This document shows positions 53,278 through 61,330 of a stretch of DNA of 64,000 nucleotides, piece by piece. Every line of letters begins with the position of its first letter. Positions within the stretch are counted from its first letter, which is position 1. The stretch is from Alistipes putredinis DSM 17216 (GTDB lineage: Bacteria; Bacteroidota; Bacteroidia; Bacteroidales; Rikenellaceae). The notes beneath the pieces are model-generated. The model was given only the letters and a program-made list of their open reading frames with translations, was not told the DNA's origin and searched no databases. The DNA is taken from the NCBI RefSeq assembly GCF_000154465.1, contig NZ_DS499577.1, positions 618,013 to 682,012 of the forward strand, read 5' to 3'. A program made the translations under genes and the position numbers.

Positions 53278-54423
53278 CTACAATTTTTTAATCATCTTAC
53301 TCACGCTCAATGCGAAATGGGTGAACACGATGGTCGGGTTCCCGTTTTGCCGGATCTGGGCCATCGCCGATTCGGCCTCCGCGACCAGCGATTCGATGTT
53401 CTGGTTTCCGATGAACGGCGCGAAATTGCGGCAGAACTTCGCCTCCTCACCCCACAGGCAGGAGATTTCGCCCAGTCCCGCATGCAGCAGGTAGCTCTCC
53501 CGCAAAAGACGCACCGCATTGGTCAGGAAAGCCCGCTGCTGCTCCCGCGAAAGTTGGGCGACCTCTTCGGCCCAGGCCATCAATTCGAGGTGCTTGTCGT
53601 TGTAGCTCAACCGCATGAGCGAACAGAAAAATTCGAAATCGTCTTTGCGGAGTTCGTCCCCTTCGCCGCGCAGCAGATGCTCCAGTTCGATCAGGTCGCC
53701 CGCAGCCAGCCGGGTAAAGGTACGAATTTTCTCCGGATCGCGCTCCCCACGGCGTTCGAGCTCCGCACGAACCTCTTCATCGGTCAGCCGGGGTACGACC
53801 ACCTCCTGCGTTCGTGACAGAATCGTGGGCAGCAACAAGTCGGGACGCTCGCTCACCAGCACGAAGAGCGTCTTTTCCCACGGCTCTTCGAGAATTTTCA
53901 GAATCTTGTTGGCCGCCTCCTCGTTCATCGTTTCCGGAAGCCATACGATCACGCACTTGTACTTGGCGGCAAAGCTCTTGAACGAGAGCTTGCGGATGAT
54001 ACCGTCGGCTTCGCGGGCCGAAATCGCCCCTTTGAGAGTCCGGCCCAGGTCGAGGCGGTCGTACCACTCCTGCGGCGAGAAATAACCGTTTCGCTCGCTG
54101 ACGACCTGCCGCCAGAGCGGCATGAAGTCATCGCTCAAAACCGCTTCTCCCGATTTTTTGCCCTGTTTATTGACCGGGAAGACGAAGTGCAGGTCGGGGT
54201 GCGCCAGACCGGCGATCTGCCGGCAGTTGGGACATTCGCCGCACGAATCACCGTCGCGGCGGTTCGTACAGTTGAGGTACTGTACATAAGCCAATGCCAG
54301 CGGAAGAGCCCCGGCTCCGGGACGTCCCGTGAAGAGCTGGGCATGGCTCACCCGTCCGGCATCGACCCCGCGCACCAGATGACGTTTCAGCTCCCGCTGA
54401 CCGATGACCTCCGAAAACCGCAT
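53278..54423 (-). CDS. holB: DNA polymerase III delta-prime subunit
   Basis: The 381-residue protein is a clamp-loader AAA+ protein: VIGQRELKRHLVRGVDAGRVSH, a degenerate P-loop (FTGRPGAGALPLA, lacking GKT as usual for delta-prime), a zinc site of four cysteines (C..CGECPNC), the SRC-like motif (ILSRTQEVVVPRL) and a C-terminal helical domain. The small membrane protein gene ends 1 base before its ATG. Confidence 0.9.
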   Translation of the reverse strand: MRFSEVIGQRELKRHLVRGVDAGRVSHAQLFTGRPGAGALPLALAYVQYLNCTNRRDGDSCGECPNCRQIAGLAHPDLHFVFPVNKQGKKSGEAVLSDDFMPLWRQVVSERNGYFSPQEWYDRLDLGRTLKGAISAREADGIIRKLSFKSFAAKYKCVIVWLPETMNEEAANKILKILEEPWEKTLFVLVSERPDLLLPTILSRTQEVVVPRLTDEEVRAELERRGERDPEKIRTFTRLAAGDLIELEHLLRGEGDELRKDDFEFFCSLMRLSYNDKHLELMAWAEEVAQLSREQQRAFLTNAVRLLRESYLLHAGLGEISCLWGEEAKFCRNFAPFIGNQNIESLVAEAESAMAQIRQNGNPTIVFTHFALSVSKMIKKL

Positions 54424-54424
54424 T

Positions 54425-54601
54425 TTACTCCCTGTTCCGCTGCATCCGCCGGAGCCGCTGCCGGACCGCGATGCATAGCATCGCCACCAGAACCAGTCCC
54501 AGCGTCAGCGTGCGATCGCGGCCGGGTTCCCACGAAAGGGCCATGACTCCGGTCATGAGCAGCGTGCCGCTGAGCAGCAATATAATCAATTTTTCACTCA
54601 T
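54425..54601 (-). CDS. Small two-helix membrane protein (58 residues)
   Basis: The minus strand from the ATG at 54601 encodes 58 residues to a TAA at 54425: a short hydrophobic first helix (LIILLLSGTLLMTGVMAL), a polar turn (WEPGRDRT), a second helix (LTLGLVLVAMLCIAV) and a basic tail (RQRLRRMQRNRE), a typical positive-inside pattern. It starts 9 bases after the flippase stop and ends 1 base before holB, so it lies tightly inside the operon. No known family was recognised. Confidence 0.7.
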   Translation of the reverse strand: MSEKLIILLLSGTLLMTGVMALSWEPGRDRTLTLGLVLVAMLCIAVRQRLRRMQRNRE

Positions 54602-54610
54602 CTTTCGTTG

Positions 54611-56086
54611 CTATTTGTGCCCCCGGTGCATTGCGGAACGGACCAGTGCCCGAAGGTCGATCTTCTCCCGCCGCACGGCATAGTAAAAGTAGAGCAGCAA
54701 CAAGGCCGCGTAGCAAGCATATCTGGGTACAGCCGGAGCGACTTGGTCATCCACGACGACACTCACGCCGTATAGAACCAGCGCCAACGCCACATATCCC
54801 AAAATCCGTCCGGTCTGGTAAGGCATGGGATAAAAACGGCGGTTGAGCCAAAAACTTACCGCAACCATCGCCGCTTCGCTGACTAAACGGGCCCAGGCTG
54901 CTCCGTAGTATCCCCAGCGGGGAATAAATGAAAGGCTGCATCCGATCGTAAATATCAGGCCCACAAAGGTAACCACGATAGCCAGCGAGGTTCGCTCCTC
55001 CCGTTTGTACCAGAACGACAGATTGAGCCATACGCCGTTGAGGACGTTCGCACCCAACACCACCGGTAAAATGCCGATTCCTTCGCGGAAATCCTTGCCG
55101 ACGATGAGTCCGAAAAGATCCCGGAAAAAAGCGATTCCCAGGAATATGAACATCGACACCAGTACGTAGTATTTAAGTGCTGCGGCATTCATCTGCAAAA
55201 AGTCCGATTTTTTATAATCGGCCAGGAAGAAGGGTTCGGCGGCCAACCGGTACATCTGCACGAAAAGCATGAGCACCATACCGATTTTGACGATCGCTCC
55301 GTAAATACCCACTTCGCCCATCGCACCTTCCGGTACGAGGTACTTGATCATCTGGGGGTATATGAATTCGTTGGCCGTGCCTGCGATGCCGCTGACCATC
55401 AGCGGCAGTGAATAGACGAGCACCCGCCGCAGCAACTTGCCGTCGATACGGGGCAGAGTGCGGTTCGTCGTGGTGAGAATTGCCAATAGGGTGAGCAGGC
55501 TGGCGATCAGGTTGCCCACGAAGACCCAGCCTACGCCGAACGATGTTTCGTAAAAGCCGGCAAGACCGAAGGCCACTGCCAAAACTACCGTAATTACGAC
55601 GCTGAAGGCCTTGAACCCGACATAGGTCAGGGCCCGTCCCTGTTCCCGCAGGCGTGCAAAGGGAATCGCCGTGCAAACGTCGAGGAAAATGATCGCCGCG
55701 ACCCATACTACGAAGTCGGGGTTTGCGGCGTAATCCGCTCCCATCCACTCGGAAACCGTCGTGCGGAAGAGGGTTACCAGCCCGAAAAAAAGCAGGGCTG
55801 CCAGGGAAGTGATGCCCCATGTGGTAGCGAACAATCGCCGTTTGGCGGCCGTCACGTCGCCGCCCGCTTCGTCGGCTTTGGCTGCAAAACGGAAGTATCC
55901 CGACTCCATTCCCATCGTCAGGATCACGAGAGCGAATGGAATCAGGGCATATACGTCCACGGTGATCCCGTAAATGCCCGGGTCGAACACCCGGGTGAAA
56001 TAGGGTGTCAGCAGGTAGTTCAGGAATCGTACGACGATCGTACTGATGCCGTATATGGCGGTCTGTTTTGCGAGTTTTTCGAGCAT
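54611..56086 (-). CDS. Polysaccharide flippase (MATE/Wzx-like)
   Basis: The 491-residue protein has about 12-14 membrane helices and the PST/Wzx pattern (LAKQTAIYGISTIVVRFLNY at the start, GYYGAAWARLVSEAAM near the end). It would flip lipid-linked sugar units across the inner membrane. A TACATTTG -7-like element on the minus strand at 56103-56110 lies about 16 bases before the ATG, giving a very short leader. The 58-residue gene follows 9 bases after its stop. Confidence 0.88.
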   Translation of the reverse strand: MLEKLAKQTAIYGISTIVVRFLNYLLTPYFTRVFDPGIYGITVDVYALIPFALVILTMGMESGYFRFAAKADEAGGDVTAAKRRLFATTWGITSLAALLFFGLVTLFRTTVSEWMGADYAANPDFVVWVAAIIFLDVCTAIPFARLREQGRALTYVGFKAFSVVITVVLAVAFGLAGFYETSFGVGWVFVGNLIASLLTLLAILTTTNRTLPRIDGKLLRRVLVYSLPLMVSGIAGTANEFIYPQMIKYLVPEGAMGEVGIYGAIVKIGMVLMLFVQMYRLAAEPFFLADYKKSDFLQMNAAALKYYVLVSMFIFLGIAFFRDLFGLIVGKDFREGIGILPVVLGANVLNGVWLNLSFWYKREERTSLAIVVTFVGLIFTIGCSLSFIPRWGYYGAAWARLVSEAAMVAVSFWLNRRFYPMPYQTGRILGYVALALVLYGVSVVVDDQVAPAVPRYACYAALLLLYFYYAVRREKIDLRALVRSAMHRGHK

Positions 56087-56583
56087 AAGTCCTTATGGAG
56101 GACAAATGTACGAAATTTATTTCGCTTTCGGTCTCCCGGTCCGGGCAAATATCCGGTCCGGGCGTGCCGCTGTCCGTCGCTGCCCGGATCGGAGAGGACG
56201 CGGAACGGGCGGAACGGAATTTCAGGTATGGCGGACCTGTCTTCCGGACTTTCCGAAAAACGATGGTTTTACAAGATGCGGCTCGGGCTGGCTCGACCGA
56301 CCGACGATCGGAGCGGATGCAGAAGGCTCTCGTGGATTTCGCCGCGCAAGGAGGAGAAATGCTGATCAAGTTTGGCTTGTCACTCACTTTTCCCCATCTT
56401 TGACATAGTCTTAGATAGGATGCGCCTCGGAAAACTGGGCCCAAGTTTCCATTTTTCTCTCGGCTTTCCCTATCTTTGCAGAAGATAGGATTCGGTTTGG
56501 CAATCTTTTGGGTGCAAGTCCGCACGATTGCCCTCACATTTCACTATCTTTATCAGGAAACATTCACTTAAAAATTTTAGGAA
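56087..56583. other. Divergent intergenic region with promoter-like repeat
   Basis: The 497 bases between the flippase and osmC starts contain a minus-strand -7-like box at 56103-56110, a GC-rich stretch without recognisable genes (56150-56350), the second copy of the dispersed repeat (56393-56480) and a CTATCTTTGCAGAAGATAG palindrome with TATCTTTG at 56471-56478 facing osmC. Confidence 0.55.
56393..56480 (-). repeat. Dispersed promoter-like repeat, copy 2 (before osmC)
   Basis: Reverse-strand match of 44498-44575, including GGATGCGCCTCGGAAAACTG facing the first copy's inverse and the CTCTCGGCTTTCCCTATCTT segment. TATCTTTG (56471-56478) could be the osmC -7 element. Confidence 0.7.
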
Positions 56584-56997
56584 ATGGCTACGATTCAAAC
56601 TTTGTATCTGGGCGATCTGCGGACCGAAATCACGCACGTCCAGTCCGGTAACCGGGTTATCACTGACGCTCCGACCGACAACAACGGCAAAGGCGAATAC
56701 ATCTCTCCGACGGACATGGTTGCTGCAGCTCTGGGAAGTTGTATGCTGACCCTGATGGGGATAGCCGCTCGTCGGCTCGAAATCGACCTGAAGGGAACGC
56801 GTGTGGAGATCCAGAAAGTCATGGCCGCCGAACCGCGCCGCATCGCCGAGATCCGGCTCGATTTCTACCTGCCGGGCGATTACAGCGACAAAGACAAGAA
56901 AATCCTGCAAGGCGCGGCCGAAACCTGTCCCGTCGGCAAATCGCTCCATCCCGACATCCGGCAGGCGGTCACCTGGCATTACGGCAGTGCGAAATAA
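56584..56997 (+). CDS. OsmC-family peroxide-reducing protein
   Basis: The 137-residue protein has the two reactive cysteines of OsmC/Ohr proteins: C53 in ALGSCMLTLMGI and C115 in AETCPVGKSLHPDI. These reduce organic hydroperoxides. The last codons are directly followed by the left end of the protease locus (shared sequence from 56989), so that locus was joined within 10 bases of the stop codon. Confidence 0.92.
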   Translation: MATIQTLYLGDLRTEITHVQSGNRVITDAPTDNNGKGEYISPTDMVAAALGSCMLTLMGIAARRLEIDLKGTRVEIQKVMAAEPRRIAEIRLDFYLPGDYSDKDKKILQGAAETCPVGKSLHPDIRQAVTWHYGSAK

Positions 56998-57011
56998 CGG
57001 GGCCGGGAAGA

Positions 57012-57065
57012 TACGGCGGCGACTGTCAAGGGCATCTTCCACCGCGACGTGCGCGACGAAGCCCG
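57012..57065 (+). pseudogene. 54-bp tgt-derived fragment in the leader (copy B)
   Basis: Matches 33465-33518 of tgt and the fragment at 33154-33207, with one or a few base changes. It is followed by the same AT-rich leader as in the other locus. Confidence 0.85.
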
Positions 57066-57164
57066 AATGCGGTTTGTTTTATTTGATTGCAAATAAAATT
57101 GTATTTTATTTGGTAATCAACAAAGAAATGTTTAATTTCGGATCAGGAGGAAAACTTCTTCCGG

Positions 57165-57201
57165 CCCTGTTCCGGGAATTTTCAGAACTCTCGGAACAGG
57201 G
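57165..57201 (+). promoter_or_regulatory. Conserved leader hairpin before protease 3
   Basis: CCCTGTTCC (from 57165) pairs with GGAACAGGG (to 57201), with a loop of about 11 bases and some mismatch near it. The equivalent at 33019-33054 pairs perfectly. It ends 30 bases before the original ATG at 57232. Confidence 0.6.
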
Positions 57202-57231
57202 TTCGACCGAAAACCCTGAAATTAATCCGTT

Positions 57232-58559
57232 ATGAAACATTTCGGACTTTTTTCGCTATTTTTCGGGTTCTGACTGTGGCTGGCTGTACGGCCGATCCGG
57301 GCGCGGAGCCGGGGCCTTTCGGTGAAAACCCTCCGACTGCTGAAAATCCGCATGCAGTCCCTGTCGAACAGGCTCTCGAAGAGTTGCAATCCGTCCTCGA
57401 AGAGATCGATACTCCCGCGGAAGATGGCGCTGTCACCCGCAGCGAAGCCACGGCCGACGTGGAGGATCTGCTCTACATCGTCAATTTCGAGAACGAGGCG
57501 GGCTATGCCATTCTGGGGGCCGACGACCGGTTGGAGCCGGTCTATGCGGTTGTCGATGAAGGAAGCCTCACGACCGAAGATTTCCGGTATGCCGTAACGG
57601 TTACTCCCGAGCAGGCCGAAGCGGACGGTGAATTGGTATTCCCCCTGCAAATGGTTGCACAGGCCGCGATCATTGGAATCGAAAATGCCGATATAGATGC
57701 TGATGGAGGAGTCGCACCTATGAGCGACGACGGGCGTCACACGGGGGATTTAGGAGGCAATGTTTTAAGAGAGGAATACACTCCGTTCGTTGTTCAAGAA
57801 AGGATAGGACCGCTGATTCCGGTAAAATGGGGGCAGGGGGCACCGTATAATGTTTGTTGTCCTTTGGTCCATGGACAATCTCCTGTTGCTGGTTGCGGAG
57901 CCATTGCTGCCGCACAAGTAATGGTATCGAATTATTGGAATTATGGATACGCTCCGAAATCAATAGGAAAAACTGCGATCGATTGGACTTTGATAAGACG
58001 AACCATATTGAGTCCAAAACTTGTATCTTCAGGAATAAATGGAATGCCAAGTCCTGAAGGTTACGCAGTGGCTATGCTAATCGCTGCTGTGGGAATAGAT
58101 ATTGACACTGAATATGGCTTGGAAGAGAGCATGGCATATGCTTATGATTTACAAGGTTTTTTAATCCGTATGCCCTCCAAAAATGTCACTTACGAAACAT
58201 ATAAGAACAGTTGTGTGCGAAATATGTTACATGACCAACAAAAAGCAACCATTATGAGGGGAGTTCATATAGAGAATGGCGAAAAAAAGGCACATTTTTG
58301 GAATTTGGATGGATGGCTCTATCGTACAAGATACATAAAAACATATTACCGTAATGGTACTGTTTCTCAAAGAGGACCTTTCGGACAAACTCTTGTCCAT
58401 TGCAATTTCGGGTGGGAAGGAGTTGCAGACGGATATTATTACGATGGAATATTCGATTTGAGCAAAGGTCCGGTTATGCCGGAAGATTCGGATGCCGGTA
58501 CTCCAGCTTCTAGATATTACAAAGATTTAAGTATATTTACTTATACGTTAGTATTATGA
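57232..58559 (+). pseudogene. C10 cysteine protease 3, frameshifted in its signal peptide
   Basis: The original start is ATG 57232 (MKHFGLFSLFFGF), but one base is missing, by comparison with protease 2, so TGA follows at codon 14. The remaining frame, from a GTG at 57276 (MAGCTADP) to 58559, encodes 427 residues without further breaks: prodomain with a 24-residue deletion, nucleophile C207 (VAGCGAIAAAQ), the HFWNLDGW histidine segment and HCNFGWEG. If translation starts at the GTG the protein lacks a signal peptide and would stay inside the cell. It is either inactivated or awaits repair by recombination. Its stop overlaps the partner gene by ATGA. Confidence 0.8.
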
Positions 58560-59311
58560 ATATTGGAAAAATAATCTGCCTGTTATTGATAATCCCGTTG
58601 TGCTGCGGATGTAACGAACACGAAACATCTTCTGCCCCTTCATTTCGACAATGCTTTATCGAAGTTTATTACAGCGGAGGTTTAGAATTACCAATGCTCC
58701 AAACCGGGTATTTTGGAACACAACCTACCGTTCCGCCACAAAATTTACAAACAGGATTTGTCATAACTCCGAATTACTCACACAATAACATGTGTGATTC
58801 GTTCTCCGATCCGGAAGAGTTTCTGCGATTAGCAACACGCAACGATGATACGTCATTCAATCAATGGGTTCCGGACCATCTCTGTCTTCGCACCCCTGCT
58901 TTTGCTAATAACTTCCGAGAGCTGCATGTTGTGAGTAATGCCGATTGGGACGAAGAGCATCCTGCCGGTAGTCTGCTGGATGATATTCTACTTGTGCGAC
59001 TTTATTCCTATGCCAATTTTATTCACGAAGGATATCCCGGGAAAAACGACAATACGTTTCTATCCAAAAGGAAGTATTTGTCTGTAATTAAAAAGTTAAT
59101 GTCGGAGCTGACGCCTGCGGATATGGAAATGATTTACTGTTGTGAAGTCAACGATTTTTCCACTGATACATTATATCCCGTGATTGTTTTCACCAGCGCC
59201 CCGACGCTCGAAAAAGAGCATACATTGACACTTCGCTGGACGACCGTCGAGGGCGATGTCAAGACTGCCTCGGTCACCTGCACGCCGGAGGTCGATCCTG
59301 CGTTGCAATAA
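58556..59311 (+). CDS. C10-protease partner lipoprotein 3
   Basis: The 251-residue protein has a lipoprotein signal (MNIGKIICLLLIIPLCCGC) and contains ANNFRELHVVSNADWDEE, HPAGSLLDD and the same C-terminus as partner 2 (HTLTLRWTTVEGDVKTASV, TCTPEVDPALQ). The N-terminal half differs from the others. The start overlaps the protease 3 stop as ATGA. A role as inhibitor or partner of the C10 protease is inferred from adjacency. Confidence 0.75.
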   Translation: MNIGKIICLLLIIPLCCGCNEHETSSAPSFRQCFIEVYYSGGLELPMLQTGYFGTQPTVPPQNLQTGFVITPNYSHNNMCDSFSDPEEFLRLATRNDDTSFNQWVPDHLCLRTPAFANNFRELHVVSNADWDEEHPAGSLLDDILLVRLYSYANFIHEGYPGKNDNTFLSKRKYLSVIKKLMSELTPADMEMIYCCEVNDFSTDTLYPVIVFTSAPTLEKEHTLTLRWTTVEGDVKTASVTCTPEVDPALQ

Positions 59312-59503
59312 ATAGCCGACAGGAACAGCATAATATAAGGTCGAACTTCAATACGGGCTAAAATTCTTGCCGCTCCAGTCCTGTTTCGCAAGAAAGACGC
59401 TCTAGACAAACGTTTGATCCATTGCAATTTCGGATGGGGAGGGACAGCCAACGGGTATTATTACTACGGAGCTTTCGATCTGCGCAACGGACCGGAGGCC
59501 GGT
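59189..59503 (+). repeat. Inverted long repeat, cassette 3' end (copy B)
   Basis: Opposite-strand match of 30616-30930, covering the end of partner gene 3, about 90 bases of spacer and the first part of the orphan protease module. Confidence 0.85.
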
Positions 59504-59584
59504 TATGACGGTGAGGACACGAGTTCGTCCAGCGACAAGTATTACGATATGGAATTGATAGTCACTTACACCAATTGTCCTTAA
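59402..59584 (+). pseudogene. Orphan C-terminal module of a C10 protease
   Basis: Open frame of 60 residues to a TAA at 59582-59584: LDKRLIHCNFGWGGTANGYY, then the variable end with DGEDTSSSSDKYYDMELIVT. It lacks start codon, prodomain and the catalytic Cys/His, so it is not a working enzyme. A partner-type lipoprotein gene starts 7 bases after the stop, the same order as in complete pairs. It resembles an orphan C-terminal module with its partner. Confidence 0.8.
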
Positions 59585-59591
59585 AAAACGT

Positions 59592-60272
59592 ATGATTATG
59601 ACACGAAAAAACTTGATATTATTGTTGTTCTCACTCCTGACACTGAACTCCTGCAACAAACATGAAGGTCCGGAGTTGAGGTTTTGCGAGAACTACATCC
59701 AAAACTATTGTCAGGGGGATTTGGTATTGCTGTCCCGAAGTCCGGACCGCCCCCCCCCGCAAATCCCGGCAGACCCGCAAACCCCCATACGCAATTTTTG
59801 GATAGAATTGACCGATTGCGAGTGGATTTCCCCCGAAAGCGACCCTCAGGAGTTCGAACGCCTGGCGATTCGCAACGGGGACGTCGGTTATAACCGCTGG
59901 CTCGAGTTTTGGGAGTACCCCTCTGCTTTTGCCGATAATTTTCAGACAATGCATATTACCAGCAATGCCGACTGGGATGAAGAGCATCCGGCGGGGACAT
60001 TGCTGGACGATATCCTGTGGGCCGAATTTTGGTCCTACGCCGATTATATCCGTAGCGGATACGAAACAGGGGGCGGCAACAATGTACAGATGCTCGTCGA
60101 GGATTTGAAAGCCGACGATATGCAGATGATACGTGACTATGTGATTATCTATTTCACAAAGACCCCGACCATTGATCCCATTCACACGCTCACTGTCGAA
60201 TGGACCACCGTCGAGGGGGAGGTCAAGACCGCCTCGCTCACTTGCCGGCCGCAGGTCAATGCGAAAGAATAA
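59592..60272 (+). CDS. C10-protease partner lipoprotein 4 (beside the orphan module)
   Basis: The 226-residue protein (224 from the ATG at 59598) has a signal with lipobox LTLNSC, the shared core ADNFQTMHITSNADWDEE, HPAGTLLDD and a C-terminus TVEWTTVEGEVKTASLTC similar but not identical to the other partners. It contains a proline run (PPPQIPADPQTP). By position it would be the partner of the protease whose C-terminus is left at 59402-59584. Function inferred only. Confidence 0.75.
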   Translation: MIMTRKNLILLLFSLLTLNSCNKHEGPELRFCENYIQNYCQGDLVLLSRSPDRPPPQIPADPQTPIRNFWIELTDCEWISPESDPQEFERLAIRNGDVGYNRWLEFWEYPSAFADNFQTMHITSNADWDEEHPAGTLLDDILWAEFWSYADYIRSGYETGGGNNVQMLVEDLKADDMQMIRDYVIIYFTKTPTIDPIHTLTVEWTTVEGEVKTASLTCRPQVNAKE

Positions 60273-60313
60273 CCTGCGTGCAGTCACGTACGATTTAACA
60301 AGATAGAAGAGCC

Positions 60314-61048
60314 ATGAAAAAGAGTTTATTGCTATTGTTGCTGCCGTTTTTATGCGGATGTTCGGAAAAGGAAGAGCCGATCGGAGGACCTGTCATCGGA
60401 CCTACTTATTTGATAGCCCGTTACGTGGAAGGAGATATGAAGCTGGACTATATTCCCCGGACCGCTGCGACGGACGGCAAATCGAATACGCTTTACATAG
60501 ACTGGGCCGACACCGAAGAGTATTATAATCCGGATATGGAGAAATACAATCTTGGCCGGCAAGAGTTCTGGACTCCCGAAAACAAGGCGAAATATCTCGA
60601 AATCGCAAAAAGAAACGGGGATGAAATCGGTGCGTACGAGGGCGGCACGCCTCCCGGTCTGTATTTCGGCGATCAGATTGCCCTTGCCGATAATTTCACT
60701 TCGATGCATATCACGAGCGATGCCGACTGGGATGAGGAGCATCCGGCCGGCAAACCGCTCGACGACCTGTTCCGGGTATCGGTGCGGAGTTGGAAACAGA
60801 GGGATGAATACGGGGCCCCGCTTCTTTGCCGCGAGAGGATGGATCGGATCGGGCCGGAACATTTGCAGATGATCCCTTTCAATCCGAAGAATCCGTGGGA
60901 CGGCCGGAAGAATTTGCGGCCGATCGAAATCGAACCGCTTGCCGAGCCTGCGTCGGAGCAACATCACCGATTGACGCTCACGATGACCACCACCGACGGA
61001 CGTACAAAATCGACTTCGATCGACTATCCGCCGAAAACGGGACTATAG
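60314..61048 (+). CDS. C10-protease partner-like lipoprotein 5
   Basis: The 244-residue protein has a lipoprotein signal (MKKSLLLLLLPFLCGC) and the family core ADNFTSMHITSDADWDEE, HPAGKPLDD, but its C-terminus (RLTLTMTTTDGRTKSTSI) is the most divergent of the five. No protease gene is directly before it. It may be a spare partner gene or serve another protease. It ends about 225 bases before the convergent thioredoxin-type gene's terminator. Confidence 0.7.
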   Translation: MKKSLLLLLLPFLCGCSEKEEPIGGPVIGPTYLIARYVEGDMKLDYIPRTAATDGKSNTLYIDWADTEEYYNPDMEKYNLGRQEFWTPENKAKYLEIAKRNGDEIGAYEGGTPPGLYFGDQIALADNFTSMHITSDADWDEEHPAGKPLDDLFRVSVRSWKQRDEYGAPLLCRERMDRIGPEHLQMIPFNPKNPWDGRKNLRPIEIEPLAEPASEQHHRLTLTMTTTDGRTKSTSIDYPPKTGL

Positions 61049-61273
61049 CCGACCTTATACTGTAGCCCGATCAATCGGACCGGCGGGAACAGGTAACTTC
61101 AGGTAATATTAATTGCTGCCGGGGGTTGTCTGTATGGGGAAATTATCTCCGAGGAAACTTGACTGTACCTGTCGCCGGGAACAGCGGCGCAACGTCCGTT
61201 GCAAGCAAAATTTCGGGACATGAAACAGAATAATCTGATGTCAAGTCGTATTCAGAGCACGAAGGAAAAGGAG

Positions 61274-61309
61274 AACGGAAACGATCCTCATACAGGAATC
61301 GTTTCCGTT
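61274..61309. terminator. Hairpin after the thioredoxin-like gene
   Basis: A 12-bp stem (61274-61285 with 61298-61309) with a 12-base loop lies 21 bases after the minus-strand stop at 61331 and downstream of the lipoprotein 5 gene on plus, so it may serve both. Confidence 0.75.
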
Positions 61310-61330
61310 CTTTATTACATCCGCCGGTCG

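Larger units (their letters stand above)
56989..57779 (+). repeat. Inverted long repeat, leader plus prodomain (copy B)
   Basis: This matches the minus strand of 32369-33230: leader with only scattered differences, then the prodomain with a 72-base deletion and a changed signal peptide. Confidence 0.85.

Noticed and set aside
53278..54423. Loss of the Walker A lysine in holB
   Set aside because: The delta-prime subunit normally has a degenerate ATP site, so this is expected.
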